Shown here: piece after piece, positions 1 to 12,127 of the stretch | Position numbering within the stretch: position 1 is the first letter of the stretch | How the letters are laid out: every line of letters starts with the position of its first letter | NCBI GenBank assembly: GCA_004026145.2 | Contig: CP034975.1 | Span: 24,505,861-24,569,860 of the forward strand | DNA: 64,000 bases | Direction of reading: 5' to 3' | Source of the DNA: Takifugu bimaculatus | Taxonomy: Eukaryota; Chordata; Actinopteri; Tetraodontiformes; Tetraodontidae | Translations under genes and position numbers: made by a program | The notes under the pieces: generated by a model | The model's database searches: none | What the model was told of the DNA's origin: nothing | What the model saw: only the letters and a program-made list of their open reading frames with translations

Positions 1-1132
1 TCTCCTCTGTCGTTGAATTACATTGACTGAATATACCTCAGCAGCACTTAAACACATGGTTCTCCGTTATACTTTTCTGTGGATAGAACAGTGTAGAATG
101 TATAACTACTGTCTGGCTTGCCATTCAAATTTTATAGTGATGAACCATGAATAGGAACACACATAAAGCAACCTACTACTGCTATTTTCTAGTACTACTA
201 ATGATGGGTATTGCCAGGTTTATTAATTGTTTTGAGATCCTTCTTGCCAAAGTTAAAAGCCTTTCTCTCTGCAGCTCGGCAGGTGTCCGGCTGCTGTCAG
301 GACTCGCTCCTGTTAGTGCTGTTTTTAGTTACTGAAGAGTTGAACGTGATAGCAAGGTGAACCAGTGGCCATCGGCACCGTAGGATGTTACTGAAATATT
401 TATCTGAGGAAAGACTTAAGGATTAGAGAAACGATCTTTTCTTAATTCTATACATATAAATATATATAAACTCTTGTAAGATATTCATATTTTATATTAG
501 AACCAGTATGTTATCAAGACTGAATGTAGTCTTTATCATGCTTACTCAAAAAATGTCCCCTGAAAACTTTTCCTACTTTTTTTTTTATTTTTTATTTTTT
601 TTAAATTGTCCAGGCCAAATAAGAGATGAATGCTGAGATCGTGGCCCCAGGATGAGGAGACCTTTGTTGTGTACCTGCGGGTTCTTTTCAGCCTCTCCTG
701 GTTCTGATGTTACTTCTTTTATTCCTTTTTTTTGTTTTTGGACTTATCGTGGACTTTGTTTGCTGTGCTGTCTTCAACAATCATTTGTTTTTTTTAAACA
801 GATATATTTCTTTATGCCTTTAATTGTTTTGTATACCGCGAGAGGGCAAAGATCACTGGCTTTCTTAGTTCGACAAAGAAGATTAACATTATCATTTATG
901 CCTTATTGTTATGTAGACATGAGCATTGTAGCATTGACGTGTGCGAGAGCTTGAGCGTCGCGCTCACCTGATGCATTGTTTTCCACTGAAACAAGACAGT
1001 GTACTGTTGGGCATTTTAGAGCTTGTTTATGCGGCTAACTTTGTTTGATTTTTATTATTTTTTGTTTTTCAGTGTGACTCAAACAGGCTGATAAAACCTG
1101 CGAGAAAAGCTTTACTAATAATTCCAGCAGAG

Positions 1133-1237
<105 letters not shown>

Positions 1238-2139
1238 AAAAGTGAGAATAGGGCAGTCTGCAAACCATTATGGTGCTTTTTTTTTTTTTTTTTTACCATC
1301 TTCCAGTAAATGTTTGAGAGTGACTTTAAAACCCAGTCGGACAGCTTGCTTTAGTTTCTCGAGAAGGGTCACTCTTGTGAAGCCTTGAAGCACGCCAGGG
1401 TTTAGATTGTAAACTTGGGGTCACGATGTGAAGATGATCGGCAATGCTGGCTCAGCTTTAGTGCTTGTTTCACGGTGTTGCTCAGCCACTCGCGTTGTGG
1501 TCTGTCGGCCCAAACTGGTTTGCTGGTTGACGAAAGAAAGGTTGGAGCTGTCGTATACCTCATTTCTAACTCAAGACTGAGTGAAACCTGCTTTATTCTA
1601 CTTAAAATATTTAAGATAAAAATCTACAAAAAAAAAAAAAAAGGAAATTTGTGTCAGTGGAGAAGTCAATTCGGAACTGTTCTGGTAAAAAGGTCGTACA
1701 CAGCGCTGCCACGGGGGGGGACATTAGCTGCCCGTACTGATGAATGTTTTGCGTTTTTCACAATTTGGTGTTTCACACTTGTTTATTTCATCGGTGAATG
1801 GACTTTTTTGTTGTATAAAGACTTAAATATATTTAATAGACGGTAGTTATCCCCACTAAAATTAATTTTGATCGCCCCCCCCCCACCTAAAAAAAAAATA
1901 TGTAACACTTTAAGTTTGACAATCCTTTTTATCTCCACTCTGAGTAGGTACAGGTATACGTGTCCTCCTACAGGGCGGCGCTGTGGCGACCCGCTCCCGC
2001 TCTCCTGTGGTACCAACGTTGACCAAAGACTTGTAATTTGATTGTACATGAGCAACATTATCTCTGACCCATCCCCGCCTCACTGCTCAGCGTCCTCTCC
2101 CAGCAGCACACTCTCATCCTCGCCCCTCCTGTAAAAGCG

Positions 2140-2140
<1 letters not shown>

Positions 2141-2170
<30 letters not shown>
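2141..2170. repeat. (GTT)n trinucleotide repeat
   Basis: About ten GTT units inside the presumed 3' UTR. Confidence 0.9.
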
Positions 2171-3091
2171 GTTTTCTTTAGTTGCATGCGAATGTGCAAA
2201 GCACCCACCGCACGGCGTCAGTGCTGCGGTTCCAGTGCCTGTGGGCGGGGATCGGCAGGGGCCGACCGGGCTTCTCCAACAGACATGAACCAGCACGGTG
2301 GTAGCTGGGTGATGTTTGTTAATACACACTGAGGGTTGATCCTGTGCACATTGTACATGCTCAGGACTTTGTATGATTGTCTGTCTTGAGTGCTGTTGCT
2401 AGGGAACCCCCTCCCCTCCCCTCCTGTTCTCTGTGGTTAAATGTTCTGACTCAGTGTGTGTCTCCTCATCATCTCCACTGTATAATCCCAGGATATTAAC
2501 CATTGTCTCCAGGAATACACATCCTGCGTTCTCTTAAAGTCACTGCTGTCCTCTCTCATTGTCACGCTCGTACCGTTGACATGTCCTCTTCACCATAGAC
2601 TCTGATCAGCTGTGACACTATGCATCACGGTCCCTGACGCCACACGGATCGTGTCCCCCCCGGCTCAGAACTCAAGCCGCCGGGCTGCAGTGACCCTTTT
2701 GTTCGATGCTTTACTCCACGTGAGCTCACAGGACCTCACAAGCGTTATCCCAAAGCAAAAATCCAAATATTTACCTTTTGACAAATGCAGATACCAAAGA
2801 TATCTCTCTGTCCTGTGTCGGTTCTCTGGCTACTTCTCTTCCTTCCACCCTGCAGCATGTGTATTAAGTGACAAACCCAGCACTGGCTTTAGTCCTAGCC
2901 TCAGTAATTCCAAAGCTTAGATGTATATTTTGGTATATTTCTCAGAAATACTTGCGTGGAAAGTGTCCATTTGTTTGTTGTAACCTTTTTTTCTGCCACA
3001 GCATGGAACTAATTGCAGAACTGTCTTACTCCTAGTAGGTTAAAGATATAGTATTTTTGTATGTTTTGGGGTGTTTTGTCTGTGTGAGTGA

Positions 3092-3096
<5 letters not shown>

Positions 3097-3128
<32 letters not shown>
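3097..3128. repeat. (GT)n microsatellite
   Basis: GT dinucleotide run preceded by a GTGA-rich stretch, within the presumed 3' UTR. Confidence 0.9.
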
Positions 3129-3129
<1 letters not shown>

Positions 3130-3905
3130 TTATCAGTTCACAGCCCAAGTGACCATGGCTTTCAACAAGAGAGGAAATAATAACACCAACTATGTACATA
3201 CTATGTCTGTGTATCTTCAAAAAATGCAAATGTGCCCCCACTGGAAGCTTGGGCTGACCTAAAGGAATGCGTCCCACATTTGATTTCTCCCCTTTAGTTA
3301 TTCTGCAGTCTGATGTAACTCGTCTTCCCAGGATTCTAATGTAAAGAGTTCTGGTTTCCATCATGGACAATGACACTGAGGGACACTGATTTAAAACAAA
3401 AAAAAACTTTGGAAAAACAAACAAAAAAAGGAAATAAATACATAAAACAACGAAAAATACTCCTGCTGCCTGTCACGGTGGCATGGAACTAAACGATTGT
3501 GTAGGAGTTTAAAGTATGTGAATCAGGATACATAGTAGATTTTGATGCATTTGTCTGCTGTATTTTTGTTGGTTTTGTTTTTATACACACAAAGATAATC
3601 TTTTACTGTACAGTTCTTTTGTTGTAAACACCATTAAACCATTTTCAAGTGTTTTGATACCTGCCTCGTCCTTCACTGCGTCCAGTCGGCCAAATCTAGA
3701 TTCTTTCTGTAGAAACACACAGTTTAGCACAAATAAGCTCTTGTGTCCCTTCTATCACTTATTGAAGATATTTGGTTTCTTATTTTTCTGGCATTTGAAT
3801 GTGTCAGACTGACAAGACTGGATAATGAAGCTGATGTCAAAGTGAGCATGTCTGATGATCAGAGCAGGAAAATACAGAATATGATTGTATTTGATCCTGA
3901 GGACC

Positions 3906-3911
3906 TTTATT
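3906..3911 (-). terminator. Poly(A) signal of the zeta/FcR-gamma-like gene
   Basis: AATAAA on the minus strand about 115 bp past the stop codon. Cleavage would fall near 3885, about 230 bp from the ATTAAA of the convergent plus-strand transcript. Confidence 0.55.
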
Positions 3912-4026
3912 AGATGTGACTGATTAATGAGGGGCTCATCATCCAATAGAGCAACTAATCAGTAAAGGAGCGCTTGATTAGGGTGCCAGGATGGCTCGTG
4001 GAGGCAACAAGGTCCGCTGGGGCTTC

Positions 4027-6370
4027 TTATTTTGGGGTATTCTGTGGAAGACAACAGGGTTGTAAGGACATATTTAGGTTTTACTTTGGCCTCACAAGTG
4101 CAGGGAGACGGTGTGAATTAGTGGCCTCACCTGTGGTTTCTTTTTCTTGGCCCCTTTTTTCTGTAGGTAAAGAGGAAAAACGGTTTGCAGCAGGTTGATT
4201 TGATGGCATTTTGCTCCAGTTTATGACCTGACTTACCTTTTGTGCTAAAGGTTCCAATTCCTGGTAGAGGTCAGGGTTCAGTGGTCTCTGAAGATACTAA
4301 AAATGCACATTGGGCACGACAGTAATCAAATGCACTTTCTAATCTCGGGAACGTGGATGACTTTATGGATGCTGCTCTTGCCGCCTTTGAAATTCTGTAA
4401 AATTGTCCTATTGAAAGCGCAGGTACCGGTTGTTGTTCACACTCTGACCACTAGGTGGCAACACAGCTTCATCAAGACCGGAAGCGGCTGGAGGCGAATT
4501 GGCAACATCCAGCAGATCAAGTGTCGTAAATGATGTTCATTAATTCTTCGCTGTGTGATCCAGCGTCATTAGCCTTAAATATCAGTTACACAATGAAAGC
4601 TGTGATAAGAATAGCGGTTTAATAACAGATGAAATTACATAATTGTTCCTTCATAGTTTGAAAGCGCATTAATTAATTTGTAAAGAGGACAAAAGACATA
4701 AGAACTAACTTTTACAGATAAAATAATTCACACTCGATGTGACTGTGGGTTCACAACGTTCATTCTGTAAGTGACTGTTGTGTGGGCTTTAACACATCAC
4801 AATTATTTAATCTAAACCAGCCATTTGAAACATCTTTGTTTCTTTAATAGATGCAACTGTACATCATGCTATTTTAAATTATCGATATAGCTGCATCAAT
4901 AAAGTAATAAACCTAAATTTTGTTAACAAGTGATAAATTGGCACATAAATCTCTAATATGATCAACTATAGTTCACAGATGATGAGGATAAGTTGAGACT
5001 TACAGGCTCTTCAGCAGTCACACGCGGAGTGGAGAAAAACTATACAAGAGGAAACATATTTGATTAAAACCTGGTTGGTCCACATCTCTGCAGATTTACT
5101 CAGGCGGAGAAATGTTTAGAAACTCAACCAAAAAGGGAAAAAAACATCAGTTTTTAAATCCACACGTGTTAATCTGGTAAACTGGTGTTTTTCTAGGGTG
5201 TTTCGTCAGTAAGCTTCATGCGTTTGCTGCATTTTAACCAACCTTCAGTTTTAAATAAACCATCGTGGCGATGATGCAGTAAGCGAGCAGGAATGCGTCC
5301 AGTATGTAGCAGGTCAGTGGGTGAGTCAGGAAATCCTCTGAAGGACAGACAAAAAGGACAAATCTGCTTAGAGGCGAGTCTAAAACCAAGAAAAAACACT
5401 TCAAATCAGCAAAATGACAAGATTTGCATTTTAAAGTTGCACTTAAATATTTGATTTTGAATACATCCAGTAACGGTTGGTCTGTGGTGCTTTAGTGTGT
5501 TGATATGTGGCTGTGAGACTGCGTGGGACAGGATGTCCATTTAACCACAGGTGAAAGGAAAAACAAGGCTGCTCAAAGCCTCTTGACAATTGAGCAAGAC
5601 CCCCTGAACAGGAAATAAGAGACGGTCTCGCAGGGACTTCCTGTCTGTCTCAGAAACCTGGGTGTCGAAAAATGTTTGTGATTCAATGTAACGTTTCTTC
5701 CACACGGATTTAGGATCAACTGAAATGACCAAGTTTTTGATAGCAGTAAAGTTTAGAGAGTTAAAGGCCTTTGAAAGGTGGACAAAGTTTGACATTAATT
5801 GGCAGGAAGCTAAAACAGTTTTGATGTGTTCAGTGTTTACGTTTCTTTTCTGGGGTCCTCAGCTAGAAAACAGTAATTTAGCTTGTATAAAGGGAAATAT
5901 CGGTCTTTTTCTGTAACACTGAATTACTTAAGAGCAGAACAAGGGTCAACGAGAACAAACATCCTACAGTATCCGAAAAAATGGACCTTAAAATAAACTT
6001 TAAAATTAATTTGGACTATATGACTATAGCCCAAGTTAACGATATCAGTTAGGTATATTCTTGCATAAGAAAGTGCGTGTATGAAGTTTTGCAGTTAGAA
6101 GCTTTGAGCTTTAACATTTGGGACAGAGACGCTCACATTTATTTAATCTTTATTTAATCTTGTTTTCCCGTAACATCATTTCTATCGTTGCTCTACAACA
6201 AACTTTACAGACCTTTGTCTGCAGATAATGCACAGCGGTGTAAAAAAATAGAGGTTCAAAACTTACTTCAGAAAAGGTGAATTTTGATCAAACGTCAAAA
6301 AAATTTACAGCGGAACTGCAGCAAAAACACGCAGAAAAAAAAGAAATAAGAATAGAAAATATATAAAAAA

Positions 6371-6414
<44 letters not shown>

Positions 6415-7255
6415 ATAATCCAAGATAAATGGATAATCAGCCATCAAAGATGAAAATGAGATTATTTGTTCCTCTAAATAAGAGGGAGCATTCTTTGAGC
6501 GTTGCATTTATTACATATTTAATGACCCAAACTTCTCCAGTTCAGTCCAAAGATACTGATGTTCATCATTATTACCGTACTGATGTTGACTTTATTCACA
6601 GTGAAGTCACAGATATGAATTTAGTAATAGTCTTTATCACAAAACTAATTAATCACAGTTGATGTATCAACTTTAAGAGCTGCAAACATGTAACAACCAC
6701 TGGTGTGAGCAAATGGGCTTTTAGCATCAATTAAAACAACAAAAATAATAAAAACAAGCCTAATTTCTCATCGCTCTGGTTTTCTGATTGTGACTAAATT
6801 TAGCTTTGCATCTCCGTCAGATATTTTGTGTCTAATAACAATCTTTTATCTTGTTGCGGTTGCTGCTGTGGTGATCTCACGTTTAAATAATTCACCTTAT
6901 CTCAGAGAAACGTGTCTGTTTACACACTGAATAATGGAAAGATTTGGTTTGCGGTCCTGTTGAAGGATCTTTCTGTCCTCTGCCCCTCTAGTGATTATTG
7001 TTGTGTCTTTTTTCTAATAAAACTGATCTGCAGTTGTTCCTTTGTTTAACCTGCACATCTCTAGCTTGGAGCAGGAGGAATTAAAAGATATTAAAGCAAA
7101 ATGATAAATACACACACACACACAACACGATTGTGTTTAAGCACAGATAAACACATTTTGACCTTTTCTTTTAAAATAAGTGGAAAAACTCTCTTACTCT
7201 GACAGGAAGCAGGTGCCAGCAGCACCAACATCACACAGGTCCTCAGCAGGTCCAT
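4027..7255 (-). CDS. TCR zeta / Fc receptor gamma family transmembrane signalling adaptor (CD247/FCER1G-like)
   Basis: Coding exons, minus strand: 7255-7198, 5337-5243, 5039-5004, 4287-4237, 4160-4131 and 4041-4027. Exons 1-4 have clean GT-AG ends and join in frame. The product is a short type I membrane adaptor. Residues 1-19 form a signal peptide (MDLLRTC...ASCQ). The ectodomain is only a few residues. The transmembrane segment begins CYILDAF, the zeta/FcR-gamma hallmark: Cys for disulfide dimerisation and Asp for pairing with a basic residue in the receptor. A tail follows with one YxxL signal (DLYQEL) in exon 4. As read the protein is about 94 residues and carries half an ITAM. The end depends on which exon 5 acceptor is used (see findings). 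Small phase-0 cytoplasmic exons match CD247/FCER1G organisation. The role, ITAM signalling with an immune receptor, is inferred from the family. Orthology to CD247 or FCER1G is unresolved. Confidence 0.72.
6374..6411. repeat. (AT)n microsatellite
   Basis: Pure AT dinucleotide run in the first intron of the zeta/FcR-gamma-like gene. Confidence 0.9.
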
Positions 7256-8466
7256 GTTCTTCTCTCTGTTTTTTCTCTGTACACTCGAGTTTTCTCTAGT
7301 TTTTTTGCCCCGAACTGTGACTCTGATCAGAGGAAGTCTGTCGTAACCTTCAGTGCCCACGGAGTGTTACACTGTTTCCATTTCAGTTATTTCTGCTGAC
7401 TTAAACACTCCTGCAGCAGGGGATGAAACATCACACACACACACACACACACACACACAGATGCACACATGCACACACATGAAATAAAAAACGGATTTTT
7501 TGATGATCAAACTTAGCTTTGTCGTAAAGACATCATTCAAATTTATGACCTCAGAATGGCGATAATAACTGGTAATAACTGGTAGCAGATGCTGTTTTCA
7601 TCTTCTCCATCCACCATGAGATGAACACCAGGTCTGATTATGGAACACACCAATCACAGGACATGTTTGACGTGACACAAGGAGAATAAAACCATCAACT
7701 GCTGCTCAGGGGTCCAAAGAGTCAAGTCTGCTGAGTCCAGATCAGCGTCCAAAGTTCAGTTTGTTTTATAATGTCAAGCAAAAACTCCTGCATTATACGA
7801 ATATGAGACAAAAATGTTGTGTGAATAAAACCATACACACCATTTTCACAAACTTTGCAGATGATTCTGCCAGTTGGACTAACCGTGCTCCAAAGGTCAC
7901 CAGATTACAGGAGGGCTGGCGTGTGTCTGCAAGTGTTGTGTCTCCTCCTGCTCCGTCACACAGATCTGCAACATGTGAGGGCACCACTGAAGCAGCAGCC
8001 TGGTCAGGGAAGCTTTGCTGGTTCGGAGGAGACTTCATTTTAGCACCGACGTGTGAGGAATTTCATTTCAGAGTCACACACCTTTACAAAGATACCCACA
8101 TCCAAGCACTAAATGAGCTGATAATCAGATGCATTCAGGACTTGAATTAGAAAAAAAGTAAGAGTAAAAAAGTAACAAAAGTTGTTTCATTTTTTTAAGG
8201 CTAAGCACGCTATGGTGAGGTTTCAGAGGGACAGATTCGAATAAAGATTGTGGTGTAATGTGGCAGTGTTGTTTTGGTATTTAAGAAACTTTCAAAAGCT
8301 ATATGTAAGTATGAATAAGTCATCACTAATTCATCCAAGTATTTTTATCGTCCAACCTGGTTGAACAGCGGGTAAAACAACGTAAAGGGGGCAGAACCTG
8401 ACTCAGCGGTTTTGGTTTTATTTGTCTTGATGTCTGATCCATCAGGTAAACAGCGCGCGGCTATTA
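7256..8466. other. Divergent intergenic region between the zeta-like adaptor gene and lamp1
   Basis: It contains the 5' flank of the adaptor gene, a (CA)n run near 7434-7460 and no convincing exon. The 129-codon frame at 7761-8150 and its minus-strand counterpart have no recognisable domain and no splice support. Confidence 0.6.
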
Positions 8467-8514
8467 ACCACGTGACTTTCTGGGTATTTCTTCAGTCACA
8501 TGACCCTGACGTCA
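8467..8514 (+). promoter_or_regulatory. lamp1 promoter cluster: two CLEAR-like E-boxes and a CRE
   Basis: 8467-8476 reads ACCACGTGAC and 8495-8504 reads GTCACATGAC. They differ from the TFEB/TFE3 CLEAR palindrome GTCACGTGAC at two positions and one position respectively. A perfect CRE (TGACGTCA) follows at 8507-8514. All lie 260-305 bp upstream of the lamp1 ATG, on the expected promoter side. Mammalian LAMP1 is a known TFEB target, so lysosome-biogenesis control is likely but inferred. Confidence 0.6.
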
Positions 8515-8771
8515 CTCCACCCTGCAGCGGCCACTGTGCGTGAAAGGCGAGTAGAATTAACATCAAACTGGTAAATACGAGTATAAAAGGTCCAAAGCAG
8601 CTGCGGGACTTGTGCTGTCTTGAGGCGAATCCCCCTTTTCAGGCTGCAGTTGTGACTTTAGCCTCCGGGGCTAGCTAGTGCGGCATCACCTAGCTCAGGA
8701 AGCTAACGAGCTGCTGCCAGTTTGTTTTTGTCATTTTGCTCTGAGGCAGTTAAAGGAGAAACCAGGCAAAC

Positions 8772-11700
8772 ATGACACAGATCGGCGGCGTCCAGCCGGT
8801 GTTCCTGGCAGTCACGGTACATCTGATTTTGGGTGAGTATGATAACGTAATTAACCTCGAAGGTCACGAACATAACTAACGAGTGCGTCTGGTACACCAG
8901 GCTTAGCCGAGTTAGCTTGTGTTGTTCATGACGCTCCTCTCAACCCTTGATTTGACGGGAGCGCGTCAACTATTGTGGTATTTTTCCAACAAAGCTGCGA
9001 TTATGTGGCCCAAATAACGTGTTAAAACGATGAAGTAGAATGCATCTTGTAAAGAGGCGCATGCTTTATTAAGGCACTGCAGTTTACGGTTTAACCAGTC
9101 TAACCAGACCAACATTTAAATTCATATTCCACGACGGAAAATATATAAAAATAATCAGTAAAAATATATGATAATCTTACCCCAATTAATGGGTTATTTA
9201 GTGGTTTAGAAGCACAATAATGCAGTTGGAATGAAATCAGTAAATTAGTTTTGTGAGTACTAGTTGTCCGTGTTGCCTTCACGGACTAACCTTTTATATA
9301 TATTTGGCAATGAAAGACAAAATAAAGCTAAATAACACATATTAGTGCTGTCCAAAAGGATAGGATCTGTGCCTGGAACATTGGAAAACGTTCTCAAACT
9401 GAGAAAAAAGACATTAGAGACCAATAAACTTAGTTTTGGTGCTGATAAACTCCTAAAGAGGAATTTGTGTAAAGAAACCTACTAACAATGATTGGGAGAG
9501 GTGTTATGTTAAAGGGCTTGAATTATTATAATCTGACTTGTAAAATGTGATTCATGTTTGTATTATTGAAGAAAAAATGAATCTTGCACTGTTTTAAAAA
9601 AGATTTCTTTGTTTTCTTGTTTCTGCTGCAGTTTGCTGTCAGATTTAGGTTGATTTTGCGAAAAAGTCAATGGAATATTTTTATGTAGGAAAATGGCATT
9701 TCTATACAATTATACCTGAATAAACTATATAAGTCACTGCACAGACTAACTAAGCATGAGAATATTCCCAAAATAAATAATTACAACCCTTATTTCTGCT
9801 CCTTTTTTGTGTGGTTGGAAATAGAAGCGGTTGTTCTGTTTATTGAGCTGCTGTCAGACTGCACAATAAACAGAACAACCGCTAACACAATCTGAATATT
9901 ATATATTCTGATATGTATATTGTATTCACCCTCTGTACTATGTACAGGTACACAGAGGCCGAGTATCCATTTATCTGGATTATTGTAAATATACATCCTC
10001 TTTGTATATTCTATTTGATTCTATCTTATTTTTCCCTGAGTGCTCTTGTTGCTGTTGTTGCACTGTAAATTTCCCCGTGTGGGACAATAAAGGATCTGAA
10101 TCTGAATAGAAATTAGCATTCCTTGGAAATACCTCAGTAAATCCCAGCTCCTCTAGATTTATATTTCCTTAAATACCTTTTGCCTCTTGCAGCCACTGTC
10201 CTGCATCAGACCTTTGCCACCGTGACCCCGCCTGTGACCACCACTGTGCCGCACAAGGAGCCCGGCAGGCCTGACCAAGGAGACTACCAGGTGACCAGCA
10301 GTAATGGAACGGTGTGTTTTCTGGCATCCATGGGCCTCCAGCTCAACGTCACCTTCAACTCAACCTCCCAGAACAAGGTACCTAAATGCTGAAGGAGCTC
10401 CTCTGATATGGAAGCAAATCTGTACATAATCCAAATTCAACTGGATCAACAAAAACGCTGTCATTTTCATAATGTAGCTGAGATGTGCGACTCATGAACG
10501 ACAATAAGAAGAATAAGCAAACTTAATTTTAATTTTCTTCAGGACTGCTCACTCTGTGACCAATAAAATGAAGAAAAAGATGTTGAAGAGTTAAGATTTC
10601 CCAGCAACTAGATACCAAAACTCAATTTGTAAATTGTCAAATTTCCAACATTTTTAAATTTATAGCTGCATCATTTCACTCCTAAATAACATTAGAAATG
10701 CTTGATACCATTTATTATTTATTTATTTATTTTTGGAATATGAGCACTCACCGATGCATTTTGGTGTCGGGAGCAGCCTGAAGTGTTTGAACAGGATGTG
10801 AGGCACATGATGATCTGTTGTGTTGTTGCACCACCATCTTCTGGCGACCGGCACCACTCCACAAGTTTGTGTGGCCTGAGTATCATGGCTGGTGTTGACA
10901 TACTTTGGAATCAGGCTTGTAGCGGCCCACTGGGGCTCACCCATGCATAAGTAAAAGTAAATTAATACTTTCTTAATATCGCGTGGGAACATCTTATCTC
11001 AAAATAACATCACTGTTTCTCTTTCTAACTTGATACCGAACATCCCACTTTTAATTCTTGGATTGTGTGGCAGCACTATGCAGAAAATGCAGTTTGGATG
11101 ATTTATTTTTAATTTTATTTGTGTCTGTTACGGTACAGATTTGCTTGGATACATCCTGAGGTGATGGCAGGCAATGATTTGCTTTCCCCTCAGGCATCAA
11201 TATTCTCATTTTATTCTCTCTTGAAATTGAAAAGACTCCTTTGTTTGCTCTCAGACTCTGCAGGAGGTCATTAACATTCAACCTAACGTGACAAAGAGCT
11301 CGGGATCATGTGACACAAGCAGCGCCCTTTTGACGCTCACCACAGATGCAGAGAAGACCAACCTCACCTTTGTTTTCGCCCTGGTAACTTCTCTCCTCTC
11401 TCCTCTGACTTGCGCAAACTCGCTGTTTTCCCTCCTGTGCTTCTCAAAACAACCGCTAGATGGCGCCAACGGTAAACTTGTTTTCTCCTCAGAACACTAC
11501 ATCCAATAAGTACCATCTAAGCGAAGTGTCTCTGTCAGCAGCTTTGCCTGACATGAAAGGTATGCAAACTCTGGTTACTATGGAGATATTTGTCGTGTAA
11601 GGCTCATGAGTCCCTGACAGCAGTAGCTAAATGTGCACTTGATGGCAGACACACTCAAAATAGCACTATCTGCTTGAATAATTGTAAATCAGCAATGACT

Positions 11701-12127
11701 TCACCTCTCTGTGTTCTCCTCTGTTCCAGAGGCCTTCGTGGCCCAGAACCACAGCCTGGACTACCTGCGAGGCACCCTGGGGTTCTCTTACATGTGCCGT
11801 GAGAGGCAGACTCTCGGCGTGACCCCGGATTTCGCCATTAACACCTTCCAGGTGCAGGTGCAGCCCTTCGGTGTCACTGGAAAGCAGTTTGCTGCCGGTA
11901 AATTCTGGTTGGATGAAGAAGAAAATGATCATATAAATCGGTTAACAGTAGTTTGAAATTTGGGTTGTTTTTTTTTGTGTCTCCCAGCTGAAGAATGCCA
12001 GCTGGATAAAGACGACATGCTGATCCCCATCATCGTGGGAGCGGCGTTGGCGGCTCTCGTCCTCATCGTGCTCTCGGCGTACCTCATCGGCAGGAAGAGG
12101 AGCCACGCCGGCTACCAGTCCATTTGA
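8772..12127 (+). CDS. lamp1: Lysosome-associated membrane glycoprotein 1, single-luminal-domain form
   Basis: Exons 8772-8832, 10193-10377, 11255-11383, 11493-11559, 11730-11897 and 11988-12127 join in frame to 249 aa. A signal peptide is followed by a Thr/Pro-rich stretch and one LAMP luminal domain. That domain has four Cys (in TVCFL, GSCDT, MCRE and EECQL) and many N-glycosylation sequons. A transmembrane helix follows (MLIPIIVGAALAALVLIVL). The cytosolic tail RKRSHAGYQSI ends in a GYxxI lysosomal sorting signal nearly identical to mammalian LAMP1 (GYQTI). The protein coats the lysosome limiting membrane. Mammalian LAMP1 has about 410 residues and two luminal domains; the exons here align only to the second. 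I found no first-domain exon in the 1.36 kb first intron. The start is supported by the signal peptide and a CpG-containing upstream region. Confidence 0.93.
9826..9883. repeat. Perfect 20-bp inverted repeat with 18-nt spacer
   Basis: The arm at 9826-9845 is the exact reverse complement of 9864-9883. It lies in lamp1 intron 1, just upstream of a retroposon-like 3' tail. Confidence 0.9.
10040..10107 (+). mobile_element. Retroposon 3' tail (LINE/SINE relic)
   Basis: The sequence runs through a TTGCACTGTAAATTTCC-type block and GGGACAATAAAGGATC, then tandem TCTGAA. This is the 3' end style of teleost LINEs and the SINEs they mobilise. No coding part remains. Confidence 0.55.

Noticed and set aside
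7761..8150. 129-codon frame between the adaptor gene and lamp1
   Set aside because: No domain, no splice sites that would extend it, and a competing minus frame. Probably intergenic.
8833..10192. Search for missing LAMP first-domain exons
   Set aside because: No segment with LAMP-like Cys or sequon pattern between splice sites. The intron is AT-rich with a hairpin and a retroposon tail.
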